From: Saccharothrix luteola
GTDB lineage: Bacteria; Actinomycetota; Actinomycetes; Mycobacteriales; Pseudonocardiaceae
Direction: 5' to 3'
Length of the DNA stretch: 64,000 nt
NCBI RefSeq assembly: GCF_020859565.1
Contig: NZ_JAJHUO010000013.1
Location: 1-64,000, forward strand
Below are positions 1 to 7,936 of this stretch, piece by piece. The translations under genes were made by a program, and so were the position numbers. The stretch's first letter is position 1; every line of letters starts with the position of its first letter. Under the pieces are notes generated by a model. That model ran no database searches, had not been told where the DNA came from, and was given only the letters and a program-made list of their open reading frames with translations.

Positions 1-877
1 CCCACGGCCGCCACGCCCGCCACCACCACGACCGCGAACCAGAACGGCGTGGTGATGCCGAACTGGCGGGCCGGCAGCCCGCCGACGAGCGCGCCCAGCG
101 CGGACCCGCCGACGCTGAGCAGGAAGAAGGCGCTACCGGCCCGGCCGCGCAGCTCGTCGGGCACCTCCCGCTGCCGGATCGACTGCGTGATCACGTTCCA
201 CACCACCGCGTGCACGCCGAACACCGCGAGGACGGCGCCCGCGACCCACACGTCGCGGGCCGGCGCCAACCCCGGGTGGGTGCCCGCCTCGACGACCAGG
301 CCGACCCGCAGCAGCGCGGTCGGCCCGAACCGGTCGACCAACCGGCCGGCGACCGCCGTGCCGGGCACGCCGCCGACCGCGATCGTGCTGAGCGGCAGGC
401 CGAACCACCGCGGGTCGAGGCCCGGCCGCTCACCGGCGTACAGCACCATGATCGACAACGCGCCCATGAGCGTGAGGTTCATCAGGCACAGGCACAGGCA
501 GAGGCCGAGCGTCCGCAGCACCTCGTGCCGCCACAGCCGGCGCAGCCCCTCGCCGATCTCGGCGCGCACCGTCCGCCGTTGCACCGGCGCCTGCGCCGGC
601 AGGCCCCGCAGCGCCGCGACGAGCACCGCGGCGATCACGAAACTGGCCGCGTCCAGCCCGAACGGCACCGCGGCGGCGACCACGAACACCGCCGCGCCGA
701 CCAGGGCGCGACGAGTTGGTTGCCGAGGATGTGCGTCGCCACCAAGCGCGAGTTTGCCCGCGGCACGAGTTCCGGGGCGACCACCGCCGACGACGCGTTG
801 GCGGCGATCGTCTCGCCGACCCCGAGCAGGAACAGGCAGGCGTAGACCACGGGCAAAGCGGACGTCAGCGACCGCGC
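1..877 (-). pseudogene. Decayed MFS transporter (5' truncated, internal frameshift)
   Basis: Remnant of a major facilitator superfamily drug/multidrug exporter; the 3' end runs off the window. On the minus strand a membrane segment beginning around 856 contains LLGVGETIAANASSAV and LVPRANSRLVATHILGNQLVA, the loop after TM4 in this exporter class. The frame then breaks near 715-720, and the expected continuation (LVGAAVFVVAAAVPF, then LDAASFVIAAVLVAAL) is found in another frame and stays open to position 1. The bases for the conserved GPPLGG-type turn are missing at the break, so this looks like a small deletion rather than one miscalled base. The first three TM helices (about 90 residues) are absent: sequence above about 877 has no transporter-like frame. 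Two lesions make a functional product unlikely. Confidence 0.8.
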
Positions 878-1010
878 CCACCCGGGGCACGCGGATCGAC
901 ACCCCGTTCAGCCCAGGACGGATTCCGCCGAGAGCGATGAGGTGGTGGACAGACCGGCCCGGCGGCGCGGATGATTCGCGCAGTCGCGAACTACTGGGGG
1001 GTACCCGCGC

Positions 1011-1709
1011 ATGGCCTCGCCGTTGGACAACCCGGCCTGGACGTCGTTGACCGGACCGCACGCCCACTTCGCCGAACGGCACGGGCAGGTGGCGCGCTAC
1101 CCGCTGGACGTGGCGACGTTCGTGGGGCTGCCCGACCGCCCGGACGAGCGGGTGTGGTCCGACGTCGCCGCGCTCGCCGGACCGGACGCGATCGTGCCGA
1201 TCACCTCGACGCTCGCCCCGCCCGCCGACTGGGAGGTCGTCGAGCGCATCGAGGTGGTGCAGCTGGTGGAGGACGGCCTGCGGGTCGCCGAGGACGCCGA
1301 GGCGGTCCGGCTCGGGCCTGCCGACGTGCCGGAGATGCTGGACCTGGTGGAGCGCACCCAACCCGGACCGTTCCGGCCGCGGACCGTGGAACTGGGCGCC
1401 TACCTGGGCATCCGGCGCGACGGCGCGCTGGTCGCGATGGCCGGCGAACGCCTGCGACCGCCGGGGTGGACCGAGATCAGCGCCGTGTGCACCGATCCCG
1501 CGCACCGCGGCCAAGGCCTGGCCACCCGGCTGGTGCTCGCCGTCGCGGCCGGCATCCGCGCCCGCGGCGAGCAGGCGTTGATGCACGCCGCCGCCACCAA
1601 CACCTCCGCGATCCGGCTCTACGAGTCGCTGGGCTTCCGGGTGCGCACACCCGCCGCCATCACGCTGCTCCGCGTGCCCGCGCACACCGCGGTGGGCCGG
1701 CCCGCCTGA
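1011..1709 (+). CDS. GNAT family N-acetyltransferase
   Basis: A 232-residue acetyl-CoA-dependent acyltransferase; the acceptor cannot be read from sequence. The C-terminal half (about residues 105-225) is an FR47-like GNAT fold with the acetyl-CoA pyrophosphate loop HRGQGLATRL and the motif B segment NTSAIRLYESLGF. The N-terminal hundred residues (DNPAWTSLTGPHAHFAE...) match the lead-in of actinobacterial GNATs of unknown substrate. The ATG at 1011 follows a GGGGGG-rich ribosome-binding stretch. It is monocistronic, between the broken MFS gene and the alpha-glucosidase, whose start is 157 bp downstream; nothing else was recognised in that gap. Confidence 0.9.
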   Translation: MASPLDNPAWTSLTGPHAHFAERHGQVARYPLDVATFVGLPDRPDERVWSDVAALAGPDAIVPITSTLAPPADWEVVERIEVVQLVEDGLRVAEDAEAVRLGPADVPEMLDLVERTQPGPFRPRTVELGAYLGIRRDGALVAMAGERLRPPGWTEISAVCTDPAHRGQGLATRLVLAVAAGIRARGEQALMHAAATNTSAIRLYESLGFRVRTPAAITLLRVPAHTAVGRPA

Positions 1710-1866
1710 CCGGACCTCGGTCGGCGGCCGCCCTGACCGTCCACATCGGACCGACGTGCCGGCGGTCGGGGCGTGCGTCCGGACGGGGGACGGCGGTGTC
1801 GGGTGCGGTGCCGCGCGGGTAGTGGTGGACTGGGACGACGTCCGACGAACCAGGTGAGGGTGGAAC

Positions 1867-3606
1867 ATGACTCTGGAGCAGGCCCGGGCAACGACCCCGA
1901 CCACGGCGCCGTGGTGGACCTCGGCGGTGGTGTACCAGGTGTACCCGCGCAGCTTCGCCGACTCGAACGGTGACGGCGTCGGTGATCTGGCGGGGCTCGC
2001 GTCGCGCTTGGACCACCTGGAACGGCTCGGCGTGGACGTGATCTGGCTCTCGCCCGTCTACGCCTCGCCGCAGGCGGACAACGGCTACGACATCTCGGAC
2101 TACCAGGCGATCGACCCGGTGTTCGGCACGTTGGCGGACTTCGACGCGTTGGTGGGTCAGGTCCACGCCCGCGGGATGAAGCTGGTGATGGACCTGGTGG
2201 TCAACCACACCTCCGACGAGCACCCGTGGTTCGTGCAGTCCCGGTCGTCGCGCGACAACCCGAAGCGGGACTGGTACTGGTGGCGTCCGCCCCGTGACGG
2301 TTTCGAAGCCGGTCAGCCGGGCGCGGAGCCGACGAACTGGGGGTCGTTCTTCTCCGGCCCCGCGTGGACGCTGGACGAGGCCACGGGCGAGTACTACCTG
2401 CACCTGTTCGACCGCAAGCAGCCGGACCTGAACTGGGAGAACCCCGAGGTCAGGCAAGCCGTCTACGCGATGATGCGGTGGTGGCTGGACCGGGGCGTGG
2501 ACGGCTTCCGGATGGACGTCATCAACCTCATCTCCAAGGACCCCGACCTGCCCGACGGTGCCACCACCGGTGTCGGCGGCCTCGGCGACGGGTTCCCGCA
2601 CGTCGCCACCCGCCCCGGCGTGCACGACTTCCTGCGCGAGATGAACCGCGAGGTGTTCGCGGGACGCGCCGGCGAGTTCCTGACCGTGGGGGAGATGCCG
2701 GGCGTGACGTGGGAGCAGGCCCGGCTGTTCACCGACCCGGCGCGGGGCGAGGTGGACATGGTGTTCCAGTTCGAGCACGTCTGGCTCGACCAGGGGCCGG
2801 GCGGGAAGTTCGACCCGAAGCCGTTGGACCTGCGCGACCTGAAGGCGTCGTTGGGCCGCTGGCAGACGGCGTTGGCCGACGTGGGCTGGAACAGCCTCTA
2901 CTGGAACAACCACGACCAGCCCCGCGTGGTGTCGAGGTTCGGTGACGACGGCGAGCACTGGCGCGAGTCGGCGACCGCGCTGGCGACCGTGCTGCACCTG
3001 CACCGGGGCACGCCGTACGTCTACCAGGGCGAGGAACTGGGCATGACGAACGCGCCGTTCGCCGGCGTGCACGAGATGCGCGACGTCGAATCGCTCAACC
3101 ACTACCGCCAAGCCGTCGCCGCCGGCGCCGACCCCGAAGCGGTCCTGCGCGGCCTGCGCGCGATGGGCCGCGACAACGCCCGCACCCCCGTGCAGTGGGA
3201 CGCCACCCCCAACGCCGGCTTCACCACCGGCGAACCGTGGCTCGCCGTGAACCCCAACCACACCTGGCTCAACGCCCGGACCCAGTACGACGACCCCCGT
3301 TCCGTCTTCAACCACTACCGCGAGCTCATCCGGCTGCGCCACCAACTCCCCGTCGTCGCCCTCGGCGACTTCCGCATGCTCCTGCCCGACCACCCGCACG
3401 TCTACGCCTACGAACGCACCCTGGACGACACCCGCCTGCTCGTCGTGGCCAACCTCGGCGGCACACCGCAGACCGTCGACCTGGACCGCGAGTGGTCCGC
3501 CGCCGACGTCGTCCTGGCCAACACCGACGAGGCGCTGATCTCGCCCGGACGAGTGGACCTCCGGCCCTGGGAAGCGCTGGTCCTCACCCGGTCAGCCGCC
3601 CCCTGA
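1867..3606 (+). CDS. GH13 alpha-glucosidase (oligo-1,6-glucosidase type)
   Basis: A 579-residue cytoplasmic glycoside hydrolase family 13 enzyme that releases glucose from the non-reducing end of maltose or isomaltose-type oligosaccharides. Conserved regions are visible in order: VYQVYPRSFADSNGDGVGDL near residue 25, NHTSDEHPWF, GFRMDVINL with nucleophile Asp217, VGEMPG with acid/base Glu276, and NNHDQPR with Asp350. The C-terminal beta domain ends in LRPWEALVL. No signal peptide, so it acts on imported sugars. Length is normal for the oligo-1,6-glucosidase/trehalulose-like subgroup. Exact specificity (alpha-1,4 versus alpha-1,6) is not resolved. The start is the ATG after GGTGAGGGTGGAAC. No transporter or regulator is adjacent. 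Confidence 0.93.
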   Translation: MTLEQARATTPTTAPWWTSAVVYQVYPRSFADSNGDGVGDLAGLASRLDHLERLGVDVIWLSPVYASPQADNGYDISDYQAIDPVFGTLADFDALVGQVHARGMKLVMDLVVNHTSDEHPWFVQSRSSRDNPKRDWYWWRPPRDGFEAGQPGAEPTNWGSFFSGPAWTLDEATGEYYLHLFDRKQPDLNWENPEVRQAVYAMMRWWLDRGVDGFRMDVINLISKDPDLPDGATTGVGGLGDGFPHVATRPGVHDFLREMNREVFAGRAGEFLTVGEMPGVTWEQARLFTDPARGEVDMVFQFEHVWLDQGPGGKFDPKPLDLRDLKASLGRWQTALADVGWNSLYWNNHDQPRVVSRFGDDGEHWRESATALATVLHLHRGTPYVYQGEELGMTNAPFAGVHEMRDVESLNHYRQAVAAGADPEAVLRGLRAMGRDNARTPVQWDATPNAGFTTGEPWLAVNPNHTWLNARTQYDDPRSVFNHYRELIRLRHQLPVVALGDFRMLLPDHPHVYAYERTLDDTRLLVVANLGGTPQTVDLDREWSAADVVLANTDEALISPGRVDLRPWEALVLTRSAAP

Positions 3607-3700
3607 CCCCGCGGATCGGGGGAAGCCGCCCGAGAAAGTCGTTTCCGACCGACGGACGTCCTGCCGGACAATGGCCTGGCCGCGCGACCTGAGGGGGACG

Positions 3701-4545
3701 ATGGAGGCATCGGACGTGCCACGTGCGGTGGCCGCGAGCGTCTCCACGGCCGCCGCGCTCGGGCTGGCGGTCGACGACACGGTCGTCCTCCAAGCCTCGA
3801 ACACGCTCACCCTGCGCCTGCTGCCGTGCGACGTGCTGGCCCGGGTGGCGCCGGTGGCGCACCAGGTCGCGCAGTTCGAGATCGACCTCGCACAACGGCT
3901 CGCCGCCTCCGGGAGTCCGGTGGCGGCACTGGAGCCACGAGTCGAGCCACGCGTCCACGAACGCGACGGCTTCGCCATCACGCTGTGGACCTACTACGAA
4001 TCCGCGACGCACAAGAGATCCCGTCAGCCGACTACGCCGACGCGCTCCAACGGCTGCACGCCGGCATGCGCCGGGTCGACGTCCCCGCGCCGCACTTCAC
4101 CGATCGGATCGAGCAGGCCCGACGGCTCGTGGCGCACCGCGACTTCACCCCGGCGCTCGTCGACGCGGACCGGCGGCTCCTCGGCGACGCGCTGCGAGGC
4201 CTGCGACGGGCGATCACCGGGCGCGGCGCCGCCGAACAGCTCCTGCACGGCGAGCCGCACCCCGGCAACGTGCTCACCACGAAGAGCGGACCCCTGTTCA
4301 TCGACCTCGAGACGTGCTGCCTCGGACCCGTCGAATTCGACCTCGCCCACGCGCCCGAGCACGTCGAGGAGCACTACCCGGGCGTCGACCGGGAGTTGCT
4401 GCGCGAGTGCAGGCTCCTCGTCCTGGCGATGATCACCACCTGGCGCTGGGACCGCGACGACCGGTTCCCGGACGGCCGCAGGCTCGGCGCGGAGTGGCTC
4501 GACCGGCTCCGCGCCGAACTCGATCGACACCACTTCGACGTGTGA
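3701..4545 (+). pseudogene. Aminoglycoside phosphotransferase-family kinase, frameshifted
   Basis: APH/ChoK-family kinase split by one frameshift. The first part, from ATG 3701 behind GAGGGGGACG, reads MEASDVPRAVAASVS... through a substrate-binding N-lobe to FAITLWTYYESAT. Near 4008-4014 the frame changes, and the rest (QEIPSADYADALQRLHAGM...) continues to 4545 in the +1 frame. The C-lobe keeps the catalytic HGEPHPGNVL (Brenner-type HxDxxxxN, with E for the usual D) and the metal-binding FIDLETCCLGPVEFDLAH. A single lost base restores a protein of about 281 residues, so a sequencing error is as likely as true inactivation. Substrate is unknown; many such genes are not resistance genes. Confidence 0.75.
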
Positions 4546-4568
4546 CCGCGCCGGCGACCCGGGAGTAG

Positions 4569-5438
4569 TCAGTCCGCGGACGCCGAGCGCGTCGCGTGCA
4601 ACGACGCCAGGAGCTGCAGCCGGTCCGCGTCGGCGCTGCCCGGTTCGGCGGTGTAGACGAGCAGCACCGGTCCCGGGTTGCCGGGCAGCGGGTAGCTGTC
4701 CCAGTCCAGGACGATGTCGCCCACCTCCGGAACCCGGAACGTCTTGGTGCCGCTGACCGACTCGCGCACGTCGTGCCGGGCCCACAGGCGGCGGAACTCC
4801 GCGCTGCGGATGCTCAGCTCGCCGACGATCGCGGTGGCCCGCGGGTGCGTCGGGTCCGTGGCGACGGCGGCGCGCATCATGCCGATGTAGTCCAACGCCT
4901 GCCGCTCCCAGTCCGGGCAGCTCCGCGCGCCGGTCCGCGCGTCGTCGAACAGCAGCAGGAGCATGTTGAGCCGGTCGGGCGGGTAGCCGCCCGGGTCGCC
5001 GAACAGCGCCTCCGCCATCGGGTTCCAGTCCAGCAGGTCCAGGTGCCTGCCGAGCACGACCGCCGGCGTGCCCGTCACCCGCAGCAGCCGACGCGTGCCG
5101 GCCGGCACCCGTTCCGGATCGCGGTGCACCCGGGCGGGCGCCGGCCGGCGGGCCGCGCGGGCCAGGGTGAACAGGTGCCGCCGTTCTTCGTCGCCGAGGC
5201 CGAGCGCGCCGGCGAGCGCGTCCAGGACGTCGTCGGACGGGCGCACCTCCCGGCCCTGCTCGATCCGCTGGTAGTAGTCGGTGCTCAGCCCGGCCAGCAA
5301 CGCCAACTCCTCGCGCCGCAGCCCGGAGACCTTGCGCCGGCCGCCCGGCTCCAGGCCGACGTCGTGCGGGCGCAGCCGGCTGCGCCGGGCGCGCAGGAAG
5401 TCGCCGAGCTCGCGGGCGTAGGGATGGGGACTGCTCAT
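4569..5438 (-). CDS. Helix-turn-helix regulator with MmyB-like ligand-binding domain
   Basis: A 289-residue transcriptional regulator. An XRE-type helix-turn-helix occupies about residues 10-75 (ELGDFLRARRSRL, REELALLAGLSTDYYQRIEQG), followed by an MmyB-like ligand-binding domain (VLGRHLDLLDWNPMAEALFGD). The ATG at 5438 gives the family's usual N-terminus (MSSPHPYARELGDFL). Regulators of this family commonly sit divergent to a short-chain dehydrogenase and repress it, which is the arrangement here with the SDR gene at 5565. The 126-bp gap contains a dyad described separately. Confidence 0.9.
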   Translation of the reverse strand: MSSPHPYARELGDFLRARRSRLRPHDVGLEPGGRRKVSGLRREELALLAGLSTDYYQRIEQGREVRPSDDVLDALAGALGLGDEERRHLFTLARAARRPAPARVHRDPERVPAGTRRLLRVTGTPAVVLGRHLDLLDWNPMAEALFGDPGGYPPDRLNMLLLLFDDARTGARSCPDWERQALDYIGMMRAAVATDPTHPRATAIVGELSIRSAEFRRLWARHDVRESVSGTKTFRVPEVGDIVLDWDSYPLPGNPGPVLLVYTAEPGSADADRLQLLASLHATRSASAD

Positions 5439-5474
5439 GCCACCAGTGTGTCTCGCCGCCGGGCGCCCGAGGTA

Positions 5475-5487
5475 GGTCTCGCAGACC
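5475..5487. promoter_or_regulatory. Candidate operator GGTCT-CGC-AGACC
   Basis: A perfect inverted repeat, GGTCTcgcAGACC, in the divergent gap between the MmyB-type regulator and the SDR gene, 37 bp upstream of the regulator start. Its position suggests autoregulation and control of the SDR. That role is inference from placement. Confidence 0.45.
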
Positions 5488-5564
5488 CAGGAAACCGACA
5501 CCGACCGAACCGGCCCGAACCGCCCCTAACGTCGGCGGGACACCGACACCTCCAGGAGCAGCAG

Positions 5565-6470
5565 ATGACCGGATGGACCGCCGACCGCATCCCCGACCAG
5601 CGCGGCCGGGTCGCCGTCGTGACCGGCGCGAACTCGGGCCTCGGCCTGGTCACCGCGACCGAACTGGCCCGCCGCGGCGCCCACGTCGTGCTCGCCGTCC
5701 GCGACACCGCCGCCGGCGAGCGGGCCGCCCTGCGCATCGGCGGTGACACCGAGGTCCGCGAGCTGGACCTGGCGTCCCTCGACTCGGTGCGCGCGTTCGC
5801 CGCCGGGCTGGCCGACGACCACCCGGCGATCGACCTGCTGGTCAACAACGCCGGCGTGGTCCTGCTCGGCCCGCGCCGCACCTCCGCCGACGGCTTCGAG
5901 CTGCAGTTCGCCACCAACGTGCTGGGCCACTTCGCGCTGACCGGCCTGCTGCTCGACAACCTGGCCGCGGCCGGGGACGCCCGCGTGGTCAGCCTCAGCT
6001 CGATCACCCACCGGAACGCCCACCTCGACTTCGACGACCTGATGTCCGAACGCCGCTACCGGGCCACCACCGCCTACGGCCGGTCCAAGCTCGCCACCAC
6101 GGTCCTCGGCGTCGAACTGGACCGCCGCCTGCGCGCCGCCGGGTCGCCGATCGTCGGCGTGCTGGCCCACCCCGGCGTCACCCGCACGAACCTGACCCCG
6201 CGCGCCTGGGAGCACCGCGGCCGGTTCGGGCAGGTGATCGCACGGGTCGGCCTGCTGGCCACGCAGTCGGTCGAGCAGGGCGCGCTGCCGCAGCTGCACG
6301 CCGCGACCGCACCCGGGGTGCGGGGCGGCCAGTTCTTCGGGCCGTCCAGGCTCTGGGAGACGATGGGCCCGGTCACCGAAGCCCGATTCGGCCGCGAAGC
6401 AGCCGACCCGGCCATCGGCAAGCGACTCTGGGCGGCCGCCGAGCAACTGACCGGCGTCACCTACCTCTGA
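5565..6470 (+). CDS. Short-chain dehydrogenase/reductase
   Basis: A 301-residue NAD(P)-dependent oxidoreductase with a Rossmann fold. The cofactor motif TGANSGLG is near residue 20, the NNAG motif follows at about 85, and the catalytic Ser-Tyr-Lys set appears as VSLSS and YGRSK. The motif ARRGAHVVLAVRD and the long C-terminus match the retinol-dehydrogenase/oxidoreductase subgroup of classical SDRs. The ATG at 5565 follows CCAGGAGCAGCAG. It is transcribed divergently from the MmyB-type regulator, its probable controller. The natural substrate is unknown. Confidence 0.9.
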   Translation: MTGWTADRIPDQRGRVAVVTGANSGLGLVTATELARRGAHVVLAVRDTAAGERAALRIGGDTEVRELDLASLDSVRAFAAGLADDHPAIDLLVNNAGVVLLGPRRTSADGFELQFATNVLGHFALTGLLLDNLAAAGDARVVSLSSITHRNAHLDFDDLMSERRYRATTAYGRSKLATTVLGVELDRRLRAAGSPIVGVLAHPGVTRTNLTPRAWEHRGRFGQVIARVGLLATQSVEQGALPQLHAATAPGVRGGQFFGPSRLWETMGPVTEARFGREAADPAIGKRLWAAAEQLTGVTYL

Positions 6471-6543
6471 CCCCGACGGCCGACGGCCGTGATCGGAGAT
6501 CGGTCGTTCCGCCCGCACCGGCCGGCGGTTCCGCAGGCGTCCG

Positions 6544-7272
6544 TCAGCCGTGGTCGGGAGTCCCGGTGGCGCTCGCCCACCGGGACGGGCGCGGCGCGGT
6601 CCCGTTCTCCGCTTCGTCACGGCGGTGGATCTCGATCAGCTCCTCGCGGTAGCGGTGATCCGCCGAGGGCAGTTCGTCGCGCACCAGGGCACCGTTCTCC
6701 CACCACTGCACCAAGCCGCGGCCCAACTCCTGACCCGCGCGCGTGTGCACGCAGTGGGCGTAGTCGGGGACCTCGACCAGCGCTTCCCCGAGCGCGACCT
6801 TCGTGGCGACCCAATCGGCGTGCTCGGAACCGGTGCGGTCCTTGGGCGCGGAAGCGAGCAGGCGCACGGCGTGGCACGCCATCATCCAGTCCCCACCGCG
6901 CGTGGCGTCGGAGTTGCGGTGGAGCACGTCGACCAGCAGCGGTCCGAGGGGCAGACCCATCCCCACGTCCTCGACCGCGATGATCCGCAGCCGCCGCCAC
7001 AGGTGCTGAGCGACGTCCGGCGAGGTCGTGAACATCTCGTAGGCGGCCAGCACGGCGTTGTCGACGCGACCGCGCCTGATGTCCTTCTGCAGGACCGAGA
7101 CGAGGTCGTCCACCGGAATGCCGCGGGGCGAAACGATGTGTGAGTACGGGTCCTCGGTGAAGTGCGCGGGACCGTGAAGATGTGGCACGAGTCGCCTGTC
7201 CTTCCACGTGACGACGGCAGACGCGTCCGACGTGCGGAAGGGGTCTCCAACACCCTCAGCGTAGCACCGCAC
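6544..7272 (-). CDS. Orphan RarA/MgsA C-terminal-like domain protein
   Basis: A 242-residue protein whose centre resembles the C-terminal helical/tetramerisation region of the RarA (MgsA) recombination-associated AAA+ ATPase: VSVLQKDIRRGRVDNAVLAAYEM, WRRLRIIAVEDVGMGLP and CHAVRLLASAPKDR correspond to the RarA signatures around HKSIRGSD, RIASEDVG and LALAPKS. No Walker A or B motif is present, so it lacks the ATPase module. The GTG start at 7272 lies inside a direct repeat, so the real start may be further in. Function is unknown; a helper of DNA repair or a phage-type relative are possible readings. The similarity is judged by eye. Confidence 0.6.
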   Translation of the reverse strand: MRCYAEGVGDPFRTSDASAVVTWKDRRLVPHLHGPAHFTEDPYSHIVSPRGIPVDDLVSVLQKDIRRGRVDNAVLAAYEMFTTSPDVAQHLWRRLRIIAVEDVGMGLPLGPLLVDVLHRNSDATRGGDWMMACHAVRLLASAPKDRTGSEHADWVATKVALGEALVEVPDYAHCVHTRAGQELGRGLVQWWENGALVRDELPSADHRYREELIEIHRRDEAENGTAPRPSRWASATGTPDHG

Positions 7273-7308
7273 CAGGCGACCGGGCCGGTCGTCGCACCAG
7301 GCGACCGG
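7268..7308. repeat. 16-bp direct repeat (two copies)
   Basis: CGCACCAGGCGACCGG occurs at 7268-7283 and again at 7293-7308, a 25-bp period, between the 3' end of the DinB-like gene's upstream neighbour and the 5' end of the RarA-like gene. It overlaps the proposed GTG start of the latter. Purpose unknown. Confidence 0.8.
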
Positions 7309-7917
7309 TCAGGCCGTCGTCGCCTCGGCCGCCTTGGCCGCCCGCTCGACCTCCGCGCGCCGGTCCGCCCAGAACGCCGCGTCCCGCCCCTGCCGGGCCA
7401 TGCTCGCCGCGTCCATCTCCACCTCGCCGTCCAGCTGTTCGCGCAGGATGTCGGCGTGCCCGGCGTGCCGACTGGTCTCGGTCAGCACGTGGACCAGGAC
7501 GTTGAACAGCATCACGTCCGGACGCGGCCACCAGGGGACGTGACCGGGCGCGTCGACGGCGAGCTCGGTGATCGTCGCGTCGGAGTGCCGCCCGACGCGC
7601 CGGTACAGGCCGATGATGTCCTCACGCGTCTCGTGCTCGGTCGCCCACATGTCGGTTCCGCGCTGTGCGAGGTCGTCCCACCGGGGGAGGGCCTCGGGGA
7701 ACGGCCGGTCGAAGACCTCGCCGAAGTACCGGGACTCCGACACGGCCAGGTGCTTCACCAGGCCGAGGAGGTTGGTCCCGGTCCCGGTCGCGGTCAGGGG
7801 ACGGCGGACGTCGTACTCGGACAGCCCGTCGAGCTTGCGCAGCACCACCTCGCGGATCTCTCGCAGGTCGTCGTGCAGGTACTGCTTGGCGAAGTCGTCG
7901 ATCACGGGTACGAGCAT
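7309..7917 (-). CDS. DinB family protein (DUF664-like, mycothiol-transferase type)
   Basis: A 202-residue four-helix-bundle protein of the DinB/YfiT superfamily. Visible landmarks are the start MLVPVIDDFAKQYLHDDLREI, the metal-binding segment NLLGLVKHLAVSESRYFGEVF with one histidine, and TETSRHAGHADILREQLDG with the two further histidines of the metal site. This LVKHL...RHAGHADILRE pattern is typical of the actinobacterial DUF664 group related to mycothiol-dependent transferases. Its substrate is not known. It lies just downstream of argS on the same strand, 19 bp after the argS stop codon, so it may be cotranscribed. Confidence 0.85.
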   Translation of the reverse strand: MLVPVIDDFAKQYLHDDLREIREVVLRKLDGLSEYDVRRPLTATGTGTNLLGLVKHLAVSESRYFGEVFDRPFPEALPRWDDLAQRGTDMWATEHETREDIIGLYRRVGRHSDATITELAVDAPGHVPWWPRPDVMLFNVLVHVLTETSRHAGHADILREQLDGEVEMDAASMARQGRDAAFWADRRAEVERAAKAAEATTA

Positions 7918-7936
7918 GCACCACCGAACCGGTCGG

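Noticed and set aside
49-1050. Long plus-strand open frame over the left edge
   Set aside because: It is the complement of MFS transporter remnants, composition is Arg/Pro-rich without family motifs.
1660-3399. 579-residue minus-strand open frame
   Set aside because: Shadow of the GH13 alpha-glucosidase; the plus strand has full family motifs.
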